Assembly: GCF_000269985.1 (NCBI RefSeq)
Contig: NC_016109.1
Span: 248,001 to 312,000, forward strand
Length of the DNA: 64,000 nucleotides
Direction of reading: 5' to 3'
Source of the DNA: Kitasatospora setae KM-6054
GTDB lineage: Bacteria; Actinomycetota; Actinomycetes; Streptomycetales; Streptomycetaceae
Below, piece after piece: positions 41,605-49,021 of this stretch. A model generated the notes under the pieces. The model was not told where the DNA came from. It did no database searches and saw only the letters and a program-made list of their open reading frames with translations. The translations under genes and the position numbers were made by a program. Position 1 is the first letter of the stretch, and every line of letters begins with the position of its first letter.

Positions 41605-43483
41605 GGCGGTCCTCCTCGCGGTGGGTGGTGTGCCGGTGCTCGACCCGCATCAGCACCTGGTTGTCGGACTCGACGGCCACCTGCAGCCAGCGTTCGCCGT
41701 CGTGGAAGAGCAGGCCGAGGTCGTCCCAGTGCCGCAGCAGCGGGGTGACGGCCTCGGCGCCGCCGGGGACGCGGGCGGCGAGGGTGGCGGGCGAGCGGGG
41801 CTGGTCGAGCAGCCGGAACAGGGCGAGTTCGGCGGGGTCGGTCAGTTCGAGGGTGCGCCAGGCGTAGCCGGGGCGGGAGTTGGCGAGCACGATCCGGTCG
41901 CCGGTGTCGAGCCGGTCGAGCCGGCTGTCGGGGAAGTGCGCGCGCCAGGTGTCGACGGCGGCGGTGAGTTCGGCGGCCAGGGTGTCGTCGATGCCGCGCG
42001 GTTCGGTGCTGAACAGGTAGGCCAGGTCGGCGAGTTCGCTCTCGGGCAGCCGGTAGGTGGCGCGGTAGTGGGGGGCGGGGCGGGTGATCGGGAAGCCGAG
42101 CCGCGGGTCGTCGTAGTAGGGGCTGAACCGTTCGATGGCGATCCGGCCGGTGCCGACCGGCGGGTCGAGGTGGTGCAGGGCGGGCAGTCGGCGGAGGATC
42201 TCGCGGTAGTCGTCGGGGTGTTCGCCGGGGAAGCCGTAGAGGTGGTTCCAGGCGACGGAGACCCCGGCGCTCTGGGCGTCGCGCAGGGCGCGGACGTTCT
42301 GGCAGCCGGTGACGCCCTTGTCCATGAGCTTCAGGATCCGGCTGCTGAGGCTCTCGATGCCGGGCTGCACCTGCACCGCCCCGGCGTCGCCGAGCAGTTG
42401 GAACTGTTCGCGGCGCAGGTTGGCCTTGATCTCGAAGTGCAGCCGCAGGTCGACCGGGAGGGCGGCGAGCGGGCGCAGCACGGTCTCGAAGTAGCCCATG
42501 TCGAGGATGTTGTCGACCACCTGGATGTCGAGCAGGCGGTGCCGTTCGGTGAGCGCGAGGATCTCCTCCAGGAAGTCCTCGGGGCGCTTGGAGCGGTACG
42601 CCATGGCGGAGCCGTTCAGCCCGCAGAAGGTGCAGTGGTGCTTCTCGCCCCACCAGCAGCCGCGGGAGCCCTCCAGGACGAGCCTGGGTTCGACCCAGCG
42701 GGCCGCGACGGACGCGTCGAACCGCTCGTAGTAGCCGTCGTAGCGGGGGGCGGGGATCGCGGCGGGCGGCAGCGGGCGGGCGGCCGTCGGGTTGGCCCGG
42801 GAGCGGCCGTCGGGGCCGCGCCAGCACAGGCCGGGCACGGCGGAGAAGTCGTCGGCGCCGGCCGCGAGCAGGTCGAGCAGGGCGGGGAGGGCGGCCTCGC
42901 CCTCGCCGCGCACCACGTGGTCGAGGAACGGGAAGTTGCGGTGCAGCGCGGCGCCCTGCGGGCCGTCGCAGTTGGCGCCGCCGAGGACGGTGGTGATCCG
43001 CGGGTCGGCCCGCTTGAGCAGCCGGGCGGTGGCGAGCGCGGCGGTGTTCTGCTGGAAGGTGCTGGTGAAGCCGACCAGGTCGGGCGGGTCGGCGAGGATC
43101 GAGGCGGCCAGCCGTTCGACGAAGGCGGGGGCGGTGGCGCGGGTGGCCAGGACGAGTCGGACCTCCTGCTCGTCGGCGCCGTGCGCGGCCAGGTGCTCCA
43201 GGTACGGCGCGTGCTCCCGCGGGTCGCCCGCGTCCTGTTCGCCGTACAGCGCGCCGGCGAAGGCCCAGTCGCCGGCGCCCTGGAAGTAGGAGCGGTCGGA
43301 GAAGTAGGTGTAGTCGGCGTGGTCGAGGCCGTGCTGCTCGGCCGCCCAGTCGGCGTACTCCAGGTTGGCGTACCGCACCTCGACCCGGTGGCCGGCCCGT
43401 TCGGCGACGGCGCGCAGGATGCCGAGGGCCAGGGAGGGCGTGTCGAGCGCCCCCCACGGCATCTGCACCAGGAGGATCTTCAT
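41588..43483 (-). CDS. B12-type radical SAM RiPP C-methyltransferase (rSAM_ocin_1-like)
   Basis: 631 residues. An N-terminal cobalamin-binding-like Rossmann domain (about 1-200: KILLVQMPWGALDTPSLALG, DLVGFTSTFQQNTAAL, TTVLGGANCDG) precedes a radical SAM barrel (about 265-460). The [4Fe-4S] cysteines are 276, 284 and 287 (GCWWGEKHHCTFCGLNG), a C-x7-C-x2-C set typical of the RiPP-maturation C-methyltransferase group and unlike classic CxxxCxxC. HFEIKANLRREQ and QPGIESLSSRILKLMDKG also match that group. A C-terminal domain of about 150 residues follows. It probably methylates unactivated carbons of a ribosomal peptide using SAM and methylcobalamin. Confidence 0.92.
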   Translation of the reverse strand: MKILLVQMPWGALDTPSLALGILRAVAERAGHRVEVRYANLEYADWAAEQHGLDHADYTYFSDRSYFQGAGDWAFAGALYGEQDAGDPREHAPYLEHLAAHGADEQEVRLVLATRATAPAFVERLAASILADPPDLVGFTSTFQQNTAALATARLLKRADPRITTVLGGANCDGPQGAALHRNFPFLDHVVRGEGEAALPALLDLLAAGADDFSAVPGLCWRGPDGRSRANPTAARPLPPAAIPAPRYDGYYERFDASVAARWVEPRLVLEGSRGCWWGEKHHCTFCGLNGSAMAYRSKRPEDFLEEILALTERHRLLDIQVVDNILDMGYFETVLRPLAALPVDLRLHFEIKANLRREQFQLLGDAGAVQVQPGIESLSSRILKLMDKGVTGCQNVRALRDAQSAGVSVAWNHLYGFPGEHPDDYREILRRLPALHHLDPPVGTGRIAIERFSPYYDDPRLGFPITRPAPHYRATYRLPESELADLAYLFSTEPRGIDDTLAAELTAAVDTWRAHFPDSRLDRLDTGDRIVLANSRPGYAWRTLELTDPAELALFRLLDQPRSPATLAARVPGGAEAVTPLLRHWDDLGLLFHDGERWLQVAVESDNQVLMRVEHRHTTHREEDRRAAVH

Positions 43484-43588
43484 GGCTCTCGTCCTGTGGG
43501 GTCGGGTGCCGCCCCGGGACGGGGTCCCGGGGCGGCGCGGTCCGTCGCGCGCGGAGCCGGGGAGGCGGTTCCCCCGCGCGGGGTGGCG

Positions 43589-43741
43589 TTACCGCGCGGC
43601 CGCGGCCGCGCGGGTGTCCGCGGAGCCGGCGGCCGGGGCGGCCGGCGGCACGGCCAGCCGGGAGTCGGGCACGATGACGCCCCGGCCTCGGCCGGCCTCG
43701 GGGGTGTTGAGCGGGTCGTTCAGCACGCTGCGTCGCTTCAC
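43589..43741 (-). CDS. Candidate RiPP precursor peptide
   Basis: 50 residues from GTG 43741, with GAGAGGA 11 bases upstream, 105 bases before the radical SAM start on the same strand. The peptide opens MKRRSVLNDPLNTPEAGRGR, continues GVIVPDSRLAVPP and ends in an Ala/Arg-rich tail (DTRAAAAAR). It has no cysteine, so lanthionine or sactionine chemistry is excluded; Val, Ile and Pro residues in the middle are possible C-methylation sites. It looks like a leader of about 20 charged residues followed by a short hydrophobic core. The precursor role is inferred from size, position and composition; I do not recognise a named family. Confidence 0.6.
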   Translation of the reverse strand: MKRRSVLNDPLNTPEAGRGRGVIVPDSRLAVPPAAPAAGSADTRAAAAAR

Positions 43742-43912
43742 GGGATTGCACGTCCTCTCATATGACGTGTGACATGGCACAAGCCGGATGCAGCTACTGT
43801 AGGCCCGGAGCGAGAACGTCCGTACGCGATACGGGTAGTTGGCCGAAACCCGCCACTACGACCACCACTCCGGCCCCACCCGGGCCCATCCGTCCCGCCG
43901 GCCCCGGACGCG

Positions 43913-43951
43913 CGACGGCCGCCCGCGCGGGGGGTGCGCGGGCGGCCGTCG
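43913..43951. terminator. Terminator between the FAD oxidase gene and the RiPP cluster
   Basis: CGACGGCCGCCCGCGC (43913-43928) pairs perfectly with 43936-43951 across a GGGGGGT loop. It lies 42 bases downstream of the FAD oxidase stop on the minus strand and upstream of the RiPP precursor, so it should insulate the RiPP genes from the amine operon. The rest of 43742-43992 is the presumed RiPP promoter region. Confidence 0.75.
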
Positions 43952-43992
43952 GGGCGGTCCGGGGTCAACGGGCCGGTGTCAGCGGCCTGGTG

Positions 43993-45384
43993 TCAGCTGT
44001 CGAAGCCGAGGCCGAGCTTGTCCATGGTCTTGAGCCAGAGGTTGCGACGGCCGGCGTTGCGGTCGGCGCGGTCCAGGGACCACTTGGTGATGCCGATGCC
44101 GGCCCAGCGGACCGGCTCGGGCGGGAACGGCAGCGGCTTGCGGCGGACCATCTCCAGCGCGGTGCGCTCGGTGCGCTCGCCGGCCAGCAGGTCGAGCATC
44201 ACCTCGGCGCCGAACCGGGTGGCGCCGACGCCGAGGCCGGTGTAGCCGGCGGCGAGGGCGACCTTGCCGCGGTAGGCGGTGTCGAAGAAGGCGGAGAACC
44301 GGGTGCAGGTGTCGATCGCGCCGCCCCAGGCGTGGGTGAAGCGCAGGCCCTCCAGCTGCGGGAAGGTCTGGAAGAAGTGCCGGGCGAGCGTCTGGTAGGT
44401 CTGCGGCCGCTGGTCGTACTCGGCGCGGACCTTGGCCCCGTAGTGGTAGATCGCGTCGTAGCCGCCCCACAGGATCCGGTTGTCGGCGGACAGCCGGTAG
44501 TAGTGGAACTGGTTGGCGCTGTCGCCGACGCCCTGCCGGTTGCCCCAGCCGATCGAGGCGAGCTGTTCGGCGCTGAGCGGCTCGGTCATCATCGCGTAGT
44601 CGTAGACCGGCACGGTGTACGGGCGGATCCGCTTGACCAGCGACGGGAAGACGTTGGTGCCGAGCGCGACCTGGCGGGCGAAGACCCGGCCGTAGGGGGT
44701 GCGCACGGCCATGCCGGAGCCGGACTCGGCGAGGTCGAGGGCCTTGGTGTGCTCGAAGACCCGGACGCCGAGCCGTTCGCAGGCCCGCTTGAGGCCCCAG
44801 GCGAGCTTGGCGGGGTGGAGCATCGCCACGCCGTCCTTGTCCCAGAGCGCGCCGAGGTAGGTGGGCGAGTCGACCTGGGCCCGGATCGCGTCGGTGTCGA
44901 GCAGCTCGTAGTCGCCGTACTGCTTGGCGAGTTCGTGCAGTTCGGCGAGTTCCTCGACCTGGTGCGGCTCGGTGGCGACGTCGAGTTCGCCGGTGCGCTC
45001 CCAGTCGCAGTCGATGCCGTGCCGGGTGACGGCGTCCTCGATGGACCGCAGGTTGCGGGCGCCGAGCTGTTCGAGCGCGGCCATCTCGTCCGGCCAGCGT
45101 TCCAGGCCGTTGCCGAGGCCGTGGGTGAGGCTGGCGGCGCAGAAGCCGCCGTTGCGGCCGGAGGCGGCCCAGCCGGTCTGCTCGGCCTCGATCAGGACCA
45201 CGTCGCGCCCGGGGTCCCGCTCCTTGGCGACCAGGGCCGTCCACAGGCCGCTGTAGCCGCCGCCGACGACCAGCAGGTCGCAGCGGACGTCGCCGGTGAG
45301 GGCGGAGTTCGCGTCCGGGCGGCCCGGGTCCTCCAGCCAGAACGGGGTGGGTTTGGCGTCCCGCAGTGCGTGTACGGGGTCCAT
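43993..45384 (-). CDS. FAD-dependent amine oxidoreductase (DAO family, PuuB-like)
   Basis: 463 residues. FAD-binding motif DLLVVGGGYSGLWTALVAKE near residue 40, then TGWAASGRNGGFCAASLTHG, the signature of the glycine/D-amino acid oxidase and gamma-glutamylputrescine oxidase branch. Later marks are YGRVFARQVALGTNVFPSL, the QFHYYRLSADNRILWGGYDA strand, and the C-terminal AAGYTGLGVGATRFGAEVML. It oxidises an amine such as a polyamine derivative or N-methyl amino acid. AAGGAA precedes the ATG. It is the third gene after the permease and cupin genes, which supports uptake followed by oxidation. Confidence 0.92.
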   Translation of the reverse strand: MDPVHALRDAKPTPFWLEDPGRPDANSALTGDVRCDLLVVGGGYSGLWTALVAKERDPGRDVVLIEAEQTGWAASGRNGGFCAASLTHGLGNGLERWPDEMAALEQLGARNLRSIEDAVTRHGIDCDWERTGELDVATEPHQVEELAELHELAKQYGDYELLDTDAIRAQVDSPTYLGALWDKDGVAMLHPAKLAWGLKRACERLGVRVFEHTKALDLAESGSGMAVRTPYGRVFARQVALGTNVFPSLVKRIRPYTVPVYDYAMMTEPLSAEQLASIGWGNRQGVGDSANQFHYYRLSADNRILWGGYDAIYHYGAKVRAEYDQRPQTYQTLARHFFQTFPQLEGLRFTHAWGGAIDTCTRFSAFFDTAYRGKVALAAGYTGLGVGATRFGAEVMLDLLAGERTERTALEMVRRKPLPFPPEPVRWAGIGITKWSLDRADRNAGRRNLWLKTMDKLGLGFDS

Positions 45385-45470
45385 GCTCTCGGTTCCTTGC
45401 CTAGAGAGGGTGCGGCCCGGCCTCCCCGGGCGGGGCGGCCGGGCCGGTGGGTGCTTCGCAGGAGGGGTGG

Positions 45471-45845
45471 TTATCGGTCCTCGTCCGCGGCCGCGTCCGG
45501 GCCGAGGTTGATGGTGTAGACCTTGCGGAGCGTCTCGTGGACGGTCCAGGTGGTGCGGTCGCCCTCGCGCAGGACGGCGAGGTCGCCGGGGCCGATCTCC
45601 AGGACCGGCCCGCCCTCGAAGGCGACGGTGGCCCGGCCGCTGAGGACGACGAACATCTCGTCGGCCTCGGTGTCGGTGACCACCCCGGGGGTGATCTGCC
45701 AGATCCCGCGGACCTGGCGGCCGTCGGCGGACTCCCAGACCACCTTGCCGGTGACCTCGGGCGTGCCGGAGACGATCTGCCCGGGGTCGAGCGGCTCGGG
45801 CTCCAGTTCGGCGTCCGGGACGTGCAGGGCGAAGCTGTCGATCAT
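45471..45845 (-). CDS. Cupin domain protein (DUF861/cupin_3 type)
   Basis: 124 residues. A single cupin barrel of the (S)-ureidoglycine aminohydrolase-like DUF861 class: GKVVWESADGRQVRGIWQIT, PGVVTDTEADEMFVVLSGRA, then GPGDLAVLREGDRTTWTVHE. The DEMF glutamate and the TWTVHE histidine are likely metal ligands. The start overlaps the permease stop by ATGA, so the two are translationally coupled. Small cupins of this kind occur in polyamine operons next to PuuB-like oxidases; the reaction is unknown. Confidence 0.9.
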   Translation of the reverse strand: MIDSFALHVPDAELEPEPLDPGQIVSGTPEVTGKVVWESADGRQVRGIWQITPGVVTDTEADEMFVVLSGRATVAFEGGPVLEIGPGDLAVLREGDRTTWTVHETLRKVYTINLGPDAAADEDR

Positions 45846-47392
45846 GCTTCGACGCTATCGGCAGCGGTGCCGTCGGCGGCCCTGTCACTGTGTGCCGAGT
45901 CCGGCCGCTGCCCTGACAGCTCGTACGCCGACCGCTCCCCGGCCTCGGCGTCCCGGCCGTTCGCGGCGGCCCGGTCGGCCGCCGCGGAGGCCCGGGCGGC
46001 CTTGCGGGCGGCCAGCAGCGGGTAGAGCAGGAGGGAGGCGCCGACCACGATCAGGCAGTAGACGACGGCCTTGGTGCCCTCCTCGCTGTACTGCTGGATG
46101 GCGGCCCAGACGCTGACGCCGGTCAGGCTGGCGGTGATCAGGCCGATGCTCCACCAGCCGCCGGGGATCTTGTACGGGCGCTCCAGCTCGGGCTCGCGGA
46201 TCCGCAGCGCGATCAGCGCGGCGACCTCCAGCAGGATGCCGATGTTGGTGAGGAAGACGTCGTAGATCACCAGGCTCTGGAAGCTGGAGAAGCAGAACAG
46301 CGCGTAGACCACCGAGGAGCCGACGATCGAGGCGACCGGCATCTTGTAGCGCTTGCTCTCCTTGGAGACCCACTTGGGCAGGTAGCCGTCGTGCGAGAGC
46401 GAGGAGGGCAGCCGGGAGTACGAGGCGAGCAGCGCGGAGAACATCGCGACCGAGGCGAACAGGCCGCCGATGGTGACGACGTACTGGAGCCAGGGCCCGG
46501 CGAGTTCGCCGGCGATGTCGGGGAGCGCGCCGTCCTGCCAGCTCTTCCAGCCGTTCTCGCCGTCCGGGCCGACGGCCAGCGAGGCCAGCGAGGGCAGCAG
46601 GTAGCCGGCGATGATCAGCAGGACGGACCAGAGCAGCGCCTTGGGCAGGTGCTTCTTCGGGTTCTCCATCTCGCCGGCCACGGTGGAGACCGAGTCCCAG
46701 CCGGAGTAGTTCCACATCACGATGAACAGGCCGGAGCCGAAGGCGTTCCAGGTGGACTGGCCCTGTTCGGCGGTCATCGAGGAGATCGGGTTGGTGCCCT
46801 CGGTGACCAGCTGGTAGAAGCCGATCACGGTGAGGATCAGCATCGGGGTCAGGCAGATGATCGCGAAGGCGACCGAGGAGTCGCCGACCCAGCCCGCGCC
46901 CATCAGGTTCAGCAGCGTGAAGACCACGATGACGCCGACGCAGATCACCCAGTTCAGGTCGACCTGGATGCCCGCGAGTTCGAACAGCACGTGCTTGCCG
47001 GGGGCGACCGCGCTGATCAGGCTGGAGAGGTACGAGGTGAACATCACCGGGTACAGCGCCATGTCGACGAAGCTGCACACCCACTGCAGCAGGCCCTGCT
47101 GGAAGGCCCAGAACCGACCGAGGCCGCGCTTGACCCAGTGGTAGTAGCCGCCCTCGACGGGGATGGCGGTGCCGAGCTCGGCGCAGACCAGGGCGTGCGG
47201 CACGCTGTAGATCAGCGGGGCGACCAGGATCAGCAGGATGCCCATGCCGGGGCCGGAGGTCGAGAACAGCGGCTCGATCCCGTAGGCGCCGCCGGAGACG
47301 CTGAAGAAGATCAGGGCCACCAGGGGAACCAGGCTCACGCGCTTGGGCGTCGCCCACCGGGTCTCCGGCGGGGCCGCGGGGATGGCGGTCAT
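45842..47392 (-). CDS. APC family amino acid / polyamine permease
   Basis: 516 residues, 12 predicted membrane segments. It opens VSLVPLVALIFFSVSGGAYG, followed by SVPHALVCAELGTAIPVEGG and YYHWVKRGLGRFWAFQQG, which are standard APC motifs for TM1-TM3. The charged tail of about 60 residues is cytoplasmic. The ATG at 47392 has AAGG five bases upstream. It is the first gene of a three-gene operon with a cupin and an FAD oxidase, so the substrate is probably an amine or amino acid that feeds the oxidase. A long inverted repeat in its promoter suggests a dedicated repressor. Confidence 0.93.
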   Translation of the reverse strand: MTAIPAAPPETRWATPKRVSLVPLVALIFFSVSGGAYGIEPLFSTSGPGMGILLILVAPLIYSVPHALVCAELGTAIPVEGGYYHWVKRGLGRFWAFQQGLLQWVCSFVDMALYPVMFTSYLSSLISAVAPGKHVLFELAGIQVDLNWVICVGVIVVFTLLNLMGAGWVGDSSVAFAIICLTPMLILTVIGFYQLVTEGTNPISSMTAEQGQSTWNAFGSGLFIVMWNYSGWDSVSTVAGEMENPKKHLPKALLWSVLLIIAGYLLPSLASLAVGPDGENGWKSWQDGALPDIAGELAGPWLQYVVTIGGLFASVAMFSALLASYSRLPSSLSHDGYLPKWVSKESKRYKMPVASIVGSSVVYALFCFSSFQSLVIYDVFLTNIGILLEVAALIALRIREPELERPYKIPGGWWSIGLITASLTGVSVWAAIQQYSEEGTKAVVYCLIVVGASLLLYPLLAARKAARASAAADRAAANGRDAEAGERSAYELSGQRPDSAHSDRAADGTAADSVEA

Positions 47393-47483
47393 TTTCACCT
47401 TGGCAATCGGGTCTCGGCTCGGATGTGTCTCGGTTGAGAGGCACGAGTCTTGTCGTCCCGTTGACATAGGACAATCATTCAAT

Positions 47484-47513
47484 CTGTCAGACGTCTTGTT
47501 GCCCCTCTGACAG
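47484..47513 (-). promoter_or_regulatory. Inverted repeat operator and promoter of the amine operon
   Basis: CTGTCAGA (47484-47491) and TCTGACAG (47506-47513) are perfect 8-base complements with 14 bases between. On the minus strand CTGACA within the inner arm can act as -35, with TATGTC 16 bases further as -10. The site would let a dimeric regulator block transcription. The rest of the spacer up to the SpoIIE gene shows a TAGCGT (47683-47688) that may be the -10 of that gene. Confidence 0.55.
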
Positions 47514-47698
47514 AGTGCCGGGCCCGCCCCCGCCCCGCTCCGTTCGACATCGTGCCAGGTCAGAGCCCATACGAGCCGCCGCCCCCGAGCCCGGTCGAGC
47601 GAAATGCCCGGTTCGCGCCCCCCGCGCCGGACGATGATCACCGGCCCGCCCGCGCCTCCCACACCCCGGCGGGCGGCCCCGGTAGCGTTCACCGGGCC

Positions 47699-48814
47699 AT
47701 GCCCACCATCACCGACGCCTCCGACTCCCCCCGGCCCCTGCTCAACCGGGTCGTCCGGCTCTCGCCCTTCCTGCTGATCGCCCTGTCCGCCGCCGCGGAC
47801 GCCGAGACCCCGGCCGGGCAGCGCTACGACCGCTTCGTGGTCGCCGCGCCCGCCCTCGCCGCGGCGACCTGGGGCTCGTTCGGGACGCTGGTGATCGGCG
47901 CGATCGCGGTGGCCACCGAGGTGGTGCTGGCGGTGATCCGGGACGGGCGGGTCGGCGCGGCGGGCGCCTCGGTGATCGCCGCCACCGTGACCGTCACGCT
48001 GGCCGCCTCGTACACCTCCGGCATGCGGGTGCGCCGCGAGCGCGACCTGGCGCTGGTCCGCTCGGTGGCGCGCACCGCGCAGCAGGTGGTGCTGCGGCCG
48101 CTGCCGGACCGGATCGGCGACGTCGGGCTGGCGCTGTACTACAGCGCGGCGGCCGAGCAGGCCCAGATCGGCGGCGACCTGTACGAGGCGGTGCGCACCC
48201 CGTTCGGGGTGCGGATCATCCTGGGCGACGTCCAGGGCAAGGGCCTGCCCGCCGTCGAACTGGCGGCCGCGCTGCTCGGCTCGTTCCGGGAGGCCGCCTA
48301 CGACGCGCCGGACCTGCCCGCGCTGGCCACCCGGCTGGAGGTCGGCCTGCAGCGGTACGCCGAGCGGGCCTCCTCTCCCGACGCCGCCGAACGCTTCGCC
48401 ACCGCCGTGCTGCTGGAGATCCCGAACGGCTCGGCGGTGGCCTACCTGCTGAACTGCGGCCACCCGCCGCCGGTCCTGCTCGGGGCCGACGGCTCGGTGC
48501 GGCCGGTGGAACCCGAGGCGCCGCTGCCGCCGCTCAACCTGTCGGCGCTGGTCGCCAGCGACTACCGCCCGCAGACCGTCCCGTTCGGCCCCGGCGACCG
48601 GGTCCTGCTCTACACCGACGGCGTCAGCGAGACCCGCGACCGGCGCGGCGAGTTCTACCCCCTGACCGAGCGGCTGGCCCGCTGGTCCGCCGAACCGGAC
48701 GTCCGGCTGCTGGAGAGCCTCCGCCGCGACCTGCGCCGCTACGCGGGCGGGCCCGCCGACGACGACGTGGCCGCCCTGCTCGCCGCCCGGCTCCCGGCGC
48801 CGGAGAACCCCTGA
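47699..48814 (+). CDS. Membrane PP2C-type (SpoIIE) serine phosphatase
   Basis: 371 residues. Two to four hydrophobic helices lie in the first 110 residues (LSPFLLIALSAAADA, AAATWGSFGTLVIGAIAVAT), then a linker helix and a SpoIIE-type phosphatase domain: GLALYYSAAAEQAQIGGDLY (GGD metal motif), GVRIILGDVQGKGLPAVELA, LLNCGHPPPVLLGADG, and GDRVLLYTDGVSETRDRRGE. It needs Mn/Mg and removes phosphate from serine or threonine, often on anti-sigma factor antagonists. No sensory PAS/GAF domain is present. A TAGCGT hexamer ten bases before the ATG hints at a very short leader. Confidence 0.94.
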   Translation: MPTITDASDSPRPLLNRVVRLSPFLLIALSAAADAETPAGQRYDRFVVAAPALAAATWGSFGTLVIGAIAVATEVVLAVIRDGRVGAAGASVIAATVTVTLAASYTSGMRVRRERDLALVRSVARTAQQVVLRPLPDRIGDVGLALYYSAAAEQAQIGGDLYEAVRTPFGVRIILGDVQGKGLPAVELAAALLGSFREAAYDAPDLPALATRLEVGLQRYAERASSPDAAERFATAVLLEIPNGSAVAYLLNCGHPPPVLLGADGSVRPVEPEAPLPPLNLSALVASDYRPQTVPFGPGDRVLLYTDGVSETRDRRGEFYPLTERLARWSAEPDVRLLESLRRDLRRYAGGPADDDVAALLAARLPAPENP

Positions 48815-48828
48815 CGCCCGCCGGCCCG

Positions 48829-48850
48829 CCGGCCCGCCCTCGCGGGCCGG
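48829..48850. terminator. Terminator between SpoIIE phosphatase and KdpF-like genes
   Basis: CCGGCCCGC (48829-48837) pairs with GCGGGCCGG (48842-48850) around CCTC. It sits 15 bases after the phosphatase stop and 23 bases after the convergent KdpF-like stop, and can serve both directions. Confidence 0.7.
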
Positions 48851-48872
48851 GTCCGGGGCGGGAGGACGGACG

Positions 48873-48962
48873 TCAGAAGCGGTTCGGATACTTGATCGCC
48901 AGTATCAGGTAGATGATCACAATGGCGTCCACGATCAGGCCCACCACGTTCTTGACGCTCAT
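48873..48962 (-). CDS. kdpF: KdpF-like micropeptide
   Basis: 29 residues starting MSVKNVVGLIVDAIVIIYLI and ending KYPNRF, preceded by GAGGTG. One transmembrane helix with the VGLIV opening and a P-x-R-F end is the pattern of KdpF, the small stabilising subunit of the KdpFABC potassium ATPase. No kdpA, kdpB or kdpC lies nearby. Instead it is 59 bases downstream of a KimA-like permease gene on the same strand, so it probably associates with that transporter. An asparagine replaces the usual glutamate in the C-terminal P-E-R/K-F. Confidence 0.8.
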   Translation of the reverse strand: MSVKNVVGLIVDAIVIIYLILAIKYPNRF

Positions 48963-49021
48963 CGGCACCTCACGGTCTGCTCTCGGGGCGGTCGGGTCCT
49001 CGGCGCGGCTGCGGTCGCCGA

